The notes under the pieces: generated by a model | Databases searched by the model: none | What the model was told of the DNA's origin: nothing | The model's input: only the letters and a program-made list of their open reading frames with translations | Source: Acarospora socialis | Lineage: Eukaryota; Ascomycota; Lecanoromycetes; Acarosporales; Acarosporaceae | Length of the DNA: 64,000 bases | Direction of reading: 5' to 3' | Assembly (NCBI GenBank): GCA_025617375.2 | Contig: JAMYGW020000006.1 | Location: forward strand, 935,001 to 999,000 | Program-made: the position numbers and the translations under genes | Part shown: piece after piece, positions 11,859 to 21,911 of the stretch | How the letters are laid out: each line of letters starts with the position of its first letter | How positions within the stretch are numbered: the first letter of the stretch is position 1

Positions 11859-14033
11859 TTAACCGGGGATCAGACTCGGATTCGGTGAGCTCGTCGAACG
11901 TTGCGGGCGGACCCATTGTCTTACTGCAGAATCCTGATCTAATACCCTGCCACAAGCCTCTTGAACCACATCGGTGAGTATGGGCGTCTGGCCTGAGCTA
12001 GAACCTTGACGCCCTTCAGCGTGACTGCCCGATATATTCCGATTCTGATTGCGATGCTGCGAAGTGGAGTTGTTTGAGCGCGGTGTCTCTGATGAAGAAC
12101 GTTCATTTTCCGGTAAGGATTGTCGGTCATGCTCGGTGTTTCCAAGGCAACAGAGCACAGCAGACCAAGACGATCCTTGCCTCCGTCTTTCATTACATCT
12201 TTGACGGATACTGTGAGGAAGTGGTCTAGTCGGAAACTTTGTGGGAGTTGACTCCTCGTCAGCTGAAGATGAGTCCGATGGTGCCTGCGGAGTCATATGC
12301 GGTACTGATGGTCTGCGAGGTTCACTACACTCAACGTGCTCAGAGATCTCCATATCTGTTGTAGTGGGTACTAACAAGGCTTCGAGTAAGCCCCGATTCT
12401 GTAACGCATAGGTATAGATCAGTTCCTCCGGCGGGCCTTCAGCAAGAGCGGTATGTTGCGAGATAATTGAGTGCTGATCATGCGGCAGACCGCCAGCATC
12501 TGGGTTTTCCACCACCTCTTCGGCGAGGGCCACGTGTTGAGCGATGGATGAAGCAGAGCTTATAAAGCTGAATGAGTCTCTGTTTGATGCGGTTTGAGGG
12601 TCCATCGCATTGTATTCACGAGCTCCCAGTAGCGTCTCCGGTGCGATGCGCTCGTTCTCGGCCCAAGCTGAAGTGTCCGCATCAGGCAGACTGGCTAACC
12701 CTCCATATCCTCCGTAACCCTCGGCCCCTCTGCGAAGTTGAAGCAATGCAGATGGCCGCATATGGTGCACCCAGGGAACATCGACGGTAGGCTCGCCGGT
12801 TATATCAGGAGCTCTGACCATGCGGGAACGGCATATAAGCTCTTGCTGAAGGTCTTGATCACCACGCTGAGGCGGAGTATTGTTCTCAGGGTTGGGTCCA
12901 TCCATATCTATCCGTTGTGGGTGTTGTGTCTGAGCTGGTGCACTTTCGCTCCTCTGAACTAGACAAAAAGTGAAGGTCTGAGTTGCATGGTTCGAAGAGC
13001 TGCAACTTCTTCCTCGACCATACCTTGGTCTATCTTGATCCTCTCGCATGCTGGACTCAGAAGCCTCCGAACGCCGTGAGTGAGACTGCTGGTGAAATCT
13101 AGCACATACATCTAGCATAAGCTGCCTTCCCCCATCCGCAGTATCTAGTTCGTGGCCTCGAAGTGGCTTGAACCGTTTATCAGGATCGTCAGGGTCATCG
13201 CCGTCACCTCCACCCCCTAGTCCTGCGGATTGCACACTCATGAAATTTGCACTTCTTATTATAAGCCCGTTGCCAGTTGTACTTTTCTGAGCGTGCGTGG
13301 TTGTAGGACTCCTTTGGCTCGAATCAGCGGATCCTGTTGCGTGTGTAGCAGTTATTGATGTACACCGAGCTGCTGATGACTTGGTGAACCCTTCCAGATC
13401 ATGCCACCGTCTCCCTATTGCCGCATATTGACAAGATCCAGGTGGCGCAAGATGTGTCCGAGAAAAAGTGTCTGAACAGACCAGTTGATTCTGCTTAATG
13501 CCCAAGGAGAGGATTTCACGAGTGAACACTGACCAGTAATGGGGAGGTGTTTGACCTACGCTCGAACGGGCTGTTTTCGAAATGCTTACTTTGTCCGAGT
13601 TTGACAGTCCAAACTGATTCCCTTGATTCTCTTCGCGTGTGATCAAGTCAGAACTCGGGGTCCGCGTTGCATTGGACCTTTTAATATCCTGGATTGAGAC
13701 GCTCCGCGGCTGAAGGAAGTCAGCAGGTTTCAGTCGCTTCCCCGGGTCCGAAGCAATGCATGAACTATGCCTCCTTTTACTGCTCTCGTTATCGGTTGAA
13801 AATGAAGCACGACACGCAGACTTGTTGACCGCATCCACATTTCCTCTCATGGAGAACCCGGTTTTCTCATCTTTCCAATGCGGAGAATACTCTTTTGCGA
13901 CTTGTTCAGCATGGGCAGTGAAGGCCATCTCGGTTTCTCCTGGTCCTGATACACTACTCATCAGAGTTAGCCAAGGGCCTGGATTGTGACACGTTGTATA
14001 AGGGCCTGCAGACATGATTATGGGAACATCCAT
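11859..14033 (-). CDS. serine-rich orphan protein, function unknown
   Basis: A single 724-codon open frame; first ATG at 14033. Its length without a stop makes it likely to be coding, although small in-frame introns cannot be excluded. The protein is polar, rich in Ser, Thr, Arg and Gln, and looks mostly disordered. I see no catalytic motif, signal peptide or membrane segment. Local features are a basic KRRHSS stretch near residue 80, GGGGDGDDPDDPDKRFKPL near the middle, and two related helical segments (SSIAQHVALAEEVVEN and SIISQHTALAEGPPEE) about 35 residues apart. I recognise no family. Confidence 0.5.
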   Translation of the reverse strand: MDVPIIMSAGPYTTCHNPGPWLTLMSSVSGPGETEMAFTAHAEQVAKEYSPHWKDEKTGFSMRGNVDAVNKSACRASFSTDNESSKRRHSSCIASDPGKRLKPADFLQPRSVSIQDIKRSNATRTPSSDLITREENQGNQFGLSNSDKVSISKTARSSVGQTPPHYWSVFTREILSLGIKQNQLVCSDTFSRTHLAPPGSCQYAAIGRRWHDLEGFTKSSAARCTSITATHATGSADSSQRSPTTTHAQKSTTGNGLIIRSANFMSVQSAGLGGGGDGDDPDDPDKRFKPLRGHELDTADGGRQLMLDVCARFHQQSHSRRSEASESSMREDQDRPRYGRGRSCSSSNHATQTFTFCLVQRSESAPAQTQHPQRIDMDGPNPENNTPPQRGDQDLQQELICRSRMVRAPDITGEPTVDVPWVHHMRPSALLQLRRGAEGYGGYGGLASLPDADTSAWAENERIAPETLLGAREYNAMDPQTASNRDSFSFISSASSIAQHVALAEEVVENPDAGGLPHDQHSIISQHTALAEGPPEELIYTYALQNRGLLEALLVPTTTDMEISEHVECSEPRRPSVPHMTPQAPSDSSSADEESTPTKFPTRPLPHSIRQRCNERRRQGSSWSAVLCCLGNTEHDRQSLPENERSSSETPRSNNSTSQHRNQNRNISGSHAEGRQGSSSGQTPILTDVVQEACGRVLDQDSAVRQWVRPQRSTSSPNPSLIPG

Positions 14034-14925
14034 CGTCAAAGCAAACCTTTCTCTTGCTAGTAGTCTGGTCTGACTGGAGATTGGCGATCATCAAGGAGTA
14101 CCGAGTAGAGCTAATGCTAATAAGCCAACCCGTTTGTTCAAAAGGCGTCTCATCCGATGTTAGTAGCAATGCATATCAAATGATATTTGGACAGGATACA
14201 AGCCAAACTGAATCCTGGCAGAAGCGAACGTTGTGATAAATGAGAGTAACCGGTCAGAAAGATGTACGTGATGATGGTGGTGATGTATGAAAGAGTTTGG
14301 AGAATATGCGAGGAGTAAACAAGGTCTCTCGCGCGGCTAGACATAGTTTGAGGAAGGAGCAGAACAAGGAAGGCACCCCTCAGTCACGCATCGCTTCCGC
14401 GATTGATTATTAGAGGAGCGACTTGAATTCTAGAAGAGAACAAAAACCGTGTAAACCAAATTATCACGGAGTAGTGCTAAGATCTCATATCAAGAAAGAC
14501 AGGTGAAGGGTTTCTGATATAAGGAATGGATAAGTCCAGCATTGTTCCTGCCAGGTATATAAGGGGTTACTACCCCATTACAGATATTCGTATTCGATGC
14601 TATAATGAATACTCCAGACCGGACTATTTCTCATAGCTGTGTCTTCAACAGCTCCTCGTTGACGTTAAGACCTGCACAAGCGGGACATATGTTGAGAAGT
14701 CTTGCTTCGTAAGGCTGAATCTGCATTGCGTTAGGGTGGTGTTAAACGTTAGCTTTATCTTTGATGTGCTTGGCTTGAAGACCAAATTCTCCAACAACAC
14801 CTCGTAGAGCATACGCAACTGACGAGCACGAAGAAATCGGCCGTCTCTATCCTCAAGATACCATACTCTAGTCACCGCTCACAGACACGAGTTAGCAACA
14901 AGAACTCGCTCAGCCAGCACCCACC
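14034..14925. other. intergenic, no gene seen
   Basis: 892 bp between the starts of the orphan gene and RPB12. A 76-codon minus-strand frame at 14645-14875 shows no motif and is probably chance. The region presumably contains both promoters. Confidence 0.5.
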
Positions 14926-15220
14926 ATGTCTCGCGAGCAATATCAAATCCCCACAGCCTCGCCCTCATACGGTGCCAGCCAAGGCTCAACCGCTTACGGA
15001 GGCTCCTCTTCACTAGACACATTGGCGTCGTCTGTCCAGTATCTATGCGGGGACTGCAACTCGAAGGTGTCGCTGAAACGAGGCGATCCCATTCGATGCA
15101 AAGAGTGTGGACATCGAGTGCTCTATAAGGAGAGGACGAAGAGGTGAGCGCAGCGGGTGGACTATCGTGTAACAGCTCTGACAGGGTTTTCTTAGGATGG
15201 TGCAATTCGAGGCGCGGTGA
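14926..15220 (+). CDS. RPB12: RNA polymerases I, II and III shared subunit Rpb12 (ABC10-alpha)
   Basis: Small zinc-binding subunit common to the three nuclear RNA polymerases. Exons 14926..15143 and 15196..15220 (52-nt intron) encode 80 aa. The zinc ribbon is clear: Cys41 and Cys44 ([12 protein letters not shown]), Cys58 and Cys61 ([13 protein letters not shown]). The end [12 protein letters not shown] is recovered only by splicing the last eight codons, and matches the invariant C-terminus of the family. The first ~36 residues are a Ser/Gly-rich extension. Confidence 0.96.
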
Positions 15221-15536
15221 CCTAGAGTTGGGTTGGCGATAGGTGGACGGTAGGGACAACTTGACATGGAGCGCATATGGATGGGCTTGCATGTAGCGGC
15301 GCCTGGAGTTTGATCGGTGAAGATTCGAGCTGAGAGGGGCTTGATCAGGTCCGAACAAAATAGAGTGTACCAAACAAAGTCATTATGATTGGGGAGGTTT
15401 ACCATGTCTGGTATTGTACAAAGACACAATCAGTGTCGTTATTCGTCGAGGTCTATGCCTTCCTGTGGACTGATACGGTTATTATAAGGTAATGGAGTTG
15501 TGTCTATGCTGCCATTCACGGGTCGGCATCAGTAAT
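15221..15536. other. intergenic between convergent genes
   Basis: 316 bp between the 3' ends of RPB12 and TRP4. No feature is seen. Confidence 0.5.
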
Positions 15537-16926
15537 CTATTGGGTATCAAAGCTATTGCTAACAACTATGAATTCCTTGAACGATCTCCAAGCTTCTCCA
15601 CTCTCAACAGCCCATCTAGCACGCCGTACACCTTCTTTCCACCTACCACCACCCGGTCCCACCTCTGTGGTCACTTTACCGTCGTCTCCATGGCCCATGT
15701 CACTTTTGTTAGCGTCGCATACTCCTGCAATAACAAATAAAGCAGCGGTGTTCATCAACACGAAGTGCAATATCGGATCATCTCTCGGTAGCTCATTCCG
15801 TAGCAGCTTTATCAATATCTCCGCGTTCTCGTGTGGGAGCCTCCCAGGAGAAACCTGTGATAAAGCATGTTGTGGCAGACCAAAGTCGGCTGGTTCGAGC
15901 TGGAATTTCTCAATCTTCACCAGGCTCCTTGGTGGGGCATCATCATCACTCGTCGTATAATCCTCGTCAGCTTCATCTTTCGGGCCTCGAAATTGCGGAT
16001 TCGGGCGTTCGACCAGCCTCCAGCAATTCGTTTTCCCAGCGCAACTGATCTCATCGAGATCCTCAGCCCCGCATACCACCATGGCCTTTTTGGCCCCACT
16101 CAGCTTGAGTGCTTCTGCGAAGTCGTAACCCAGGTCTCCTTTTGCTACACCAACGACCCTGGCCTCAATGACACTCTCCACTGGATTTGCCAGAGGACCA
16201 AGGATATTGAAGATTGTTCGGAAACCCAACTCCTTCCGTATAGGCGCGACATATTTCATCCCTGGATGGAAGGTTGGGGCAAAAAGGAACGCATAATTCG
16301 TTCTGCGATATATTTGCGGTAGATTGTGATGGTTGACTGCCGCTATATTCGGGGCTTTGGGAGTTACAGAGGCCAAGAGATCTGCCGAGCCGGACGTTGA
16401 AGAGGATGCTCTGTTTCCGTGTTTACTTAATAGAAGAAGCGACGATCCTAGTATCGAGGCAGTCGTAGATATATTGAACGTCGAGTGACCGTCGCCTCCT
16501 GTACCCACAATATCGCACTACAACAGCTAATTAGTGCTCGTAGACCCTAGCAAAACAGTCTCGACCCACTAAACCACCCCTATAACTCCCCTCTTTCCTC
16601 CCCCGTTCCCGCACTATTTCCTTCAAGGCCTTCTTATCCACTTGCGCCGCAGCTTCTCTCATACGCTCTGCGCATTTCGCAATGACATCTCCTTCACGAT
16701 CCCTCCCAGTCGCATGCAGAAATGTGAGTAGTGCTGCTGTCTGTATTGGCGAAAGCCTGTTTGTAAAGATGTGAGAGAGCGCCAGCGCAATCTCGTCTGC
16801 GGAAGGCTTGGCTCTCGAGGAGCGAGAGTCAAATTGCTTGAGTAGAGGAGCAATTGATATGTGCGGCGCCGTATCTGGGGCCATTGCTCTCAAGAAGGAA
16901 GGATTGTCGATCAATTGAGTGATCAT
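15537..16926 (-). CDS. TRP4: anthranilate phosphoribosyltransferase
   Basis: Catalyses transfer of phosphoribose from PRPP to anthranilate in tryptophan synthesis. Exons complement(15537..16517, 16570..16926) give 445 aa. A 52-nt intron interrupts the glycine-rich loop; splicing gives YRGGLCDIVGTGGDGHSTFN, with the PRPP-binding GTGGD motif. Downstream KHGNRASSSTSGSADLLAS is the substrate-loop signature, followed by RTIFNILGPLANP. A ~50-residue insert (about residues 290-340) with an acidic run EDYTTSDDDAPP fits the longer fungal enzymes. The first ATG is at 16926; a second Met at 16884 is an alternative start. The gene is divergent from uL10m, with 275 bp between. Confidence 0.95.
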
Positions 16927-17179
16927 ATAAAATATGTTATGCTTTGTGAGGAAAAGCTATGACTTATAGCTTAAGGTATGACCTAAGACCTCGTCAGCCC
17001 TATGGGGCTCCACAAACCCGGGGCAGAATCGCTACCGCCCAGACTAATCTAACTTAGAGCAAGCAAGCTAACCGCTTCTGAGTGCTCCCTGTAGGTTTTG
17101 AAGTCGACAGCCAAGACTGCCATCGAGATACCGTGCAACATTCGTATGTAGTCAAGTGCCAGTCTGAGAGTACAGATGC

Positions 17180-17187
17180 TGACGTCA
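17180..17187. promoter_or_regulatory. CRE/bZIP palindrome TGACGTCA
   Basis: A perfect 8-bp ATF/CREB-type palindrome lies 15 bp before the uL10m start codon and about 250 bp upstream of TRP4. Fungal bZIP factors, including the Gcn4/CpcA group that controls amino-acid genes, can bind related half-sites. One perfect palindrome can occur by chance, so function is only suggested by position. Confidence 0.3.
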
Positions 17188-17201
17188 AGATACAGGTCAA
17201 C

Positions 17202-18236
17202 ATGCCACCGCGATTACCTCCGCATCTCTGCCTCCGACCCCGTTCCCTCGAGGCACCTTCACAGAAATGTCGATATGCCACTGCATCGGCAACCATCACG
17301 CCAGCACCTTCGATAGAACAAATGACCACCTCCATACCACCATTTTCTCGTTTCTCGCCCTCACAGCCGCCCTCTCATCGTCCTCCAGAGTTCCGCAAGT
17401 CCCAACTACACCGACAGTACACCTCTCTGCTCCGCTCCACGCCCTTGATGCTGCTCTTCCAACACAACAATCTCAAGTCCACCGAATGGATGGGCATAAG
17501 ACGCGAACTGACGTCGGCACTGCAAAAGGTAGACGGAGCCCGCGCGGCGGAAGGTCGAGGGGATGCGAATCTCGCGGAGGGTATAAGGATACAGATCATC
17601 CAGACGGGCATCTTCGCAGCTGCGCTGCGGGTGGTGGAATACTTCCGTCCGGACCTACAGCCGGATGCGGAGTCGCAGCATCCTTCTGGCCATGCTCCAC
17701 AATCCTCCACGTCTTTACCGAATCTGCTGCCGTCTCCCGATGACCCAAGGCACACGCATGGGCTGTCGCGGGCGGCACACGACGCGGTCGTGAACAAGAA
17801 GTCTGCGCACCCGCTCTCGCCGCTATTATCGGGTCCGCTGGTCGCGGTCACTTTCCCGACCGTTTCGCCACCGCACCTGAAAGCTGTGCTCTCCATTCTT
17901 TCCCCAAGCCCGCCGACTTTCCCCGCTCCATCAAGGCGGATAAATCCCGGATATTATGACCTGACTGTTCAGAGCGGTCTGCAGAAACTGCTCTTACTTG
18001 GCGCCAGAGTCGAGGGCAGGGTCTTCGATGTGGAGGGTACTAAGTGGGTAGGTGGTATTGAAGGCGGGATAGATGGTTTGCGAGGGCAACTTGTGGCGAT
18101 GCTGTCGAGTGTGGGAGCGGGCGTTGCGAATACGCTGGAGAGTGCGGGCCGAAGTCTGTACTTTACTGTTGAGGGGAGGAGGGGGATGCTGGAGGATGAG
18201 GCGAAGGGTCTGGAGGAGAAGCCGAAGGAGAGCTGA
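17202..18236 (+). CDS. mitochondrial large-subunit ribosomal protein uL10m
   Basis: Intronless, 344 aa from the ATG at 17202. The first ~45 residues (MPPRLPPHLCLRPRSLEAP, then QKCRYATASATI) look like a mitochondrial presequence: basic and lacking acidic residues until cleavage. The L10 body starts near residue 65 with FRKSQLHRQYTSLLRSTPLM and continues LLFQHNNLKSTEWMGIRREL. Mid-protein ALSRAAHDAVVNKKSAHPLSPLLSGPLVAVTFP and the C-terminal YDLTVQSGLQKLLLLGARVE segments fit fungal mitochondrial L10 (yeast MrpL11). It probably forms part of the mitoribosome stalk base. Confidence 0.85.
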   Translation: MPPRLPPHLCLRPRSLEAPSQKCRYATASATITPAPSIEQMTTSIPPFSRFSPSQPPSHRPPEFRKSQLHRQYTSLLRSTPLMLLFQHNNLKSTEWMGIRRELTSALQKVDGARAAEGRGDANLAEGIRIQIIQTGIFAAALRVVEYFRPDLQPDAESQHPSGHAPQSSTSLPNLLPSPDDPRHTHGLSRAAHDAVVNKKSAHPLSPLLSGPLVAVTFPTVSPPHLKAVLSILSPSPPTFPAPSRRINPGYYDLTVQSGLQKLLLLGARVEGRVFDVEGTKWVGGIEGGIDGLRGQLVAMLSSVGAGVANTLESAGRSLYFTVEGRRGMLEDEAKGLEEKPKES

Positions 18237-18548
18237 AGTGAGGATGTGGTTTATATATATGTTATTCAGTAAATTCTATGGTCTCTAAGCATGTCCATAT
18301 TTCATTCATGAGCCTCAGCGCTGTTGAAGCCTTAGGCAAGACTCAAAGATTTGACAGACGTCGTCAGAGATCACCGACGTTGTAGGATAGAGATTAACGC
18401 AGTTTATATATCCAAAACATGAATATATACGCTCGAAAACTATCTACCCAAAATCACCCCCAACCGTCTCTATAACCCAGGCCCTTACCCTCACAACCAT
18501 ACCAATCCACTCCTCTCCCACTCAACCTCAATTTCAATCCACCAACAC
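18237..18548. other. intergenic between convergent genes
   Basis: 312 bp between uL10m and the PI-PLC gene. No feature is seen. Confidence 0.5.
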
Positions 18549-20045
18549 CTACACGCCCCTCTCCCGACTCTCCAACTTAGCATTCATGCCCACAATACAC
18601 CTCACGAGATCCCAATCCCCACCAGCCCCAACCCAATCACACACCACAATCCCCGTACTCCCGTCCCCGACCTCCTTCCTCCCCTCCCCACCATCGAACC
18701 CGCCAATCCCCTCCGTCTCATTATGTCTCCTACACAGGAAATCGACGACCGCAGGATTGAGTTTGGCAGCAATCTTCTCCGGCCAGCAGCCGACCTTCCA
18801 GAAGTTGCTCGCGGACAGGAAATTGATGAAGAAGGGCTGTTTCGGTGGTGGTGGCGGCGGTGGCTGGTCCGGCGCGGACTGGGCCGCGACGCCGGCACCG
18901 GGAAGGGCGCAGACGCAGGCCGCCGCGCGCTCGAGATGCGCTTCGGCGAATTGGAGTTTCTTGTCGATGTTCTCGGTGTCCATGACCTCGTAGAAGTCCT
19001 GCACGCAGATGTCGCCGGAGGGACAGGTCGCGTTGGGCGTGTTGTCGGCCCAGGTCGAGGCGTCGATGCACCAGCCCGCGCCGTCCCATTCCTTGTTCAG
19101 GTTCTCCTCGAGGGCGAAGCGCCGAATCAGGACGATCTTGTGCCGGGCTTCGCCGAGGGTGGGGAGGCGCGGGGCTGTGAACCAGTGGTTGACATCGCCG
19201 GCGTAGTGGTCGCGCAGGATGCGGGACAGCTGGGCGTCGGTGGCGTTTCCCGTGCCTTCGCGCTTGACGGACATGATGACCGTTTCGCTGGGGTGGGCGT
19301 CGAGGAAAGCGAAGACGTCGTTGACCAGGTCGCGGAAGTATTTGTTGCCGGTTAGCGAGATGGGGAAGACGCTGTGCACGAGGAGGAGGCCGTCTTTGGT
19401 GAGGTCCTCGGGCGTCTCCGGCTGCACGCGGATGTCGAAGAAGCGGACGCCGTTGTCGAGCTGTTCGCGCGGGCTGACGGCTTGGCAGCGCACGGAGGGG
19501 AGGGCGCGGTGGTAGGTGGGGGAGTTGTGCGTGCCGGGGATGGAGAGGGCTGAGAGCGGGGTGTCGTCGCGGAGATTTGCCATCCAGGAGGAGAGGTTGG
19601 CGGAGGAGAAGAGGGACAGGTGGGAATATTGAGGCAGGAAGATGGCCGTGTAGTGGAAGCGGGGGTTTGGTGTCAGAGGGATCAATTCTGTTGATGCATT
19701 GCTGGCCGGCGGAAGGTCGACTCGGTGTCTCTCGCCGTTGTTCTCGAAAGTCAGTCGTAGCACTTCGACGGGTGACCTCTCGGTCATAGCAATGTCGGTT
19801 TTCGTGGTCTGAAACACATCGCTTCGGATATTGACATCTTGGTGGGTGAAGGGCTGGGCATTGGCGGCCAATTGAGGGACGGAGGAGTTGGAGGCGTTGT
19901 TGATGAGCGTCGTGAAGTTCTTGGTGATATTAGAGAACCCAGAGCCGGAGTCCAGAGAGCCTGGCGCTTCAAATCGTTCCAGTAACTTGAGCTCAATGGG
20001 CGTTGAGGTAAGGTTGCGAATAGTGAGAGGAGGGGCCAAAGCCAT
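18549..20045 (-). CDS. phosphatidylinositol-specific phospholipase C X-domain protein
   Basis: Intronless, 498 aa from the ATG at 20045; an in-frame ATG at 20114 would add 23 hydrophobic residues, but the chosen start matches the usual beginning MALAPPLTIRNLTSTPIELK. An N-terminal beta-rich domain is followed by an X-domain-like barrel from about residue 155: LSALSIPGTHNSPTYH carries the first catalytic His, then DNGVRFFDIRVQ and LLLVHSVFP (second His region), then HPSETVIMSVKREGT. A proline run (about residue 395) and FFINFLSASNFWKVGCWPEK follow. It resembles the bacterial-type, calcium-independent PI-PLC-like proteins of fungi. No signal peptide is obvious from the chosen start, so its location is unclear. 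Confidence 0.85.
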   Translation of the reverse strand: MALAPPLTIRNLTSTPIELKLLERFEAPGSLDSGSGFSNITKNFTTLINNASNSSVPQLAANAQPFTHQDVNIRSDVFQTTKTDIAMTERSPVEVLRLTFENNGERHRVDLPPASNASTELIPLTPNPRFHYTAIFLPQYSHLSLFSSANLSSWMANLRDDTPLSALSIPGTHNSPTYHRALPSVRCQAVSPREQLDNGVRFFDIRVQPETPEDLTKDGLLLVHSVFPISLTGNKYFRDLVNDVFAFLDAHPSETVIMSVKREGTGNATDAQLSRILRDHYAGDVNHWFTAPRLPTLGEARHKIVLIRRFALEENLNKEWDGAGWCIDASTWADNTPNATCPSGDICVQDFYEVMDTENIDKKLQFAEAHLERAAACVCALPGAGVAAQSAPDQPPPPPPPKQPFFINFLSASNFWKVGCWPEKIAAKLNPAVVDFLCRRHNETEGIGGFDGGEGRKEVGDGSTGIVVCDWVGAGGDWDLVRCIVGMNAKLESRERGV

Positions 20046-20639
20046 TGTTGCTTTATTATGACGGTGTTTCGAAAACATATAGAAAACTATACAATGCAGA
20101 ATGAAAGAAATCAATTCAGATGAGATGTCGAGAGAAGAAAAGGCGCTTTATCCAAGTAACTTTGCTTGACATTTATGCGCGGCTAACATACCTATCTACA
20201 TCGGTGGAGTTTAGGTTATCTACCTAGGTAGGTACTCAGTATTGGCGCATTGATGCACGTTGAGTTGCCTGGAGAGACCAACTTAGCAACTATTGCTTTC
20301 GAGGTCAAGCCACCAGGAGATGATGTGACACAATGTCAAGGGAAACGGCGTGGAAAGTGATGCTGAAAGTAACGAGCTGATTGATTTGACCCTTTCATAT
20401 TCCTTAAGCATTTCTGGGACATTTGCTGTGGCAACTCTACAACATCCCTTGCCCTAACTCCAAATTCACTCAAGACCTTTCGAGACCCGACCTTCCAAAC
20501 GTCTATGCCAAAATCGCAACACCATACCTTAAGATAGTGACAACAACCTCTATCAAGTATAGAGAACGTTCTATGCATGTAGGAGAAGCCCATCACCATA
20601 GCAAAGACCTGTGCGGACCGCTTGAGCAATGGTCAAAGG

Positions 20640-21540
20640 GCTTTACTCTCATGATCGTTGAACGTCTACACCAAATACTCAACACCACACCTCAAGATGG
20701 CGGCAGCAAAGGTACTCTGAACCTTAAAACTAAGCTATATTTTCATCTGTGAAATGCACCTCAACCACAACAAGAGAAAGCTAACCCAGAAACGGGTTCT
20801 CGACCGTGATCTTCGAACGTCTACAGGTTCTAAACATATTACCGGATTGAGATATGGGACATGTTGATTCTTCATGTTTCTTGTCGAACGTCTACCACAT
20901 TTCTTATCTGATCTGCGTCAATGTAAACAGACAGCCTATCTGATCAGGGCCAATGCGGGTTTCAAACATGATCGTCGAACGTCTACAGGTTTCAACTCAG
21001 ATTTGCTGGACCACAAAGTGAGTGAATGCCTCCAGAAGGAGGAGGTTCGGCATGAGGGCAAAGAGACGTTTCCAGACTTGCTTGTCGAACGTCTCTGAAG
21101 GCCAAGGAAAAGTGCTGGACCACAAAGTGAGTGAATTCCTCCCAAGAAGGTCGAGCATGAGGGCAGAGAGAGGTTTCTAGACATAGTCGTCGAATGTCTC
21201 AAAGCCCAATCCAGGTTACTAGACCTCACGGTCAGTGAATACCTCCAGAGCAGCCTAAGGTCAGGGCACAGCAAGGTTTTCGGACTCGATCGTCGAACGT
21301 CTACAGAGTTTGAAACCAAAGCGCTGGACCACAGAACTAGTGAATTGCTCCAAAAGGAGGCTAGGATGAGGGCATAGGGGTTTTGCATATGATCGTCGAA
21401 CGTCTACAGACTTCGAGACAAACTGCTGGACCACAGAATGAGTGAATTCTCAAAAAAGATGAGGGCACAGAGGTTTCGAACATGATCGTCGAACGTCTAT
21501 GAAGCTCAAAACATATTGCCGGATTGGGAGATGAGTGAAT
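20640..21540. repeat. degenerate intergenic tandem repeat, array 2 (8-9 copies, ~100-bp period)
   Basis: The motif (A)TCGTCGAACGTCTACAG recurs with small changes near 20652, 20813, 20883, 20968, 21086, 21188, 21288, 21392 and 21485. From about 20960 the period is 93-118 bp, and most units also contain GCTGGACCACA, GTGAGTGAAT and CCTCC. The reverse complement of the core matches array 1 at 10.95-11.40 kb. The array lies between the PI-PLC promoter and the 3' end of the sirtuin gene. No open frame persists across units. Confidence 0.8.
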
Positions 21541-21911
21541 GCCTTCGAGAGCAGGCTTCCACTTCGGGGCTGGGGTCTACAAGGTTCCGTACCCCAAATC
21601 CCGCGTCAAATACAGCAAATACACGTCCAAGATAAGGTAGATGCTAGAATGTATCTCGCCATACAGGGATCAGGTCAACTTTGACAAGACAATGCTCATT
21701 ATCTATAATGTGAAGAGTAGCAATCGGTTCATTCACTCTCAACTAGCCAGTGGGGGTTCCCGCACAATACACAATCCCAGCCATTATCCCAGCCAAAATA
21801 CGTAAACACAATAGCCAGAATCTGAAGCGGGTATCCGCAAACGCAAAGAGAGGGTTAACAACACTCCCAGCAATGAAAGCCCAAGCATTAGATTCCTCCG
21901 AGTATAACTTC

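Noticed and set aside
18723-19355. A 210-codon plus-strand open frame inside the PI-PLC gene.
   Set aside because: It is the antisense of a GC-rich, biased coding sequence; the minus strand carries clear PI-PLC motifs.
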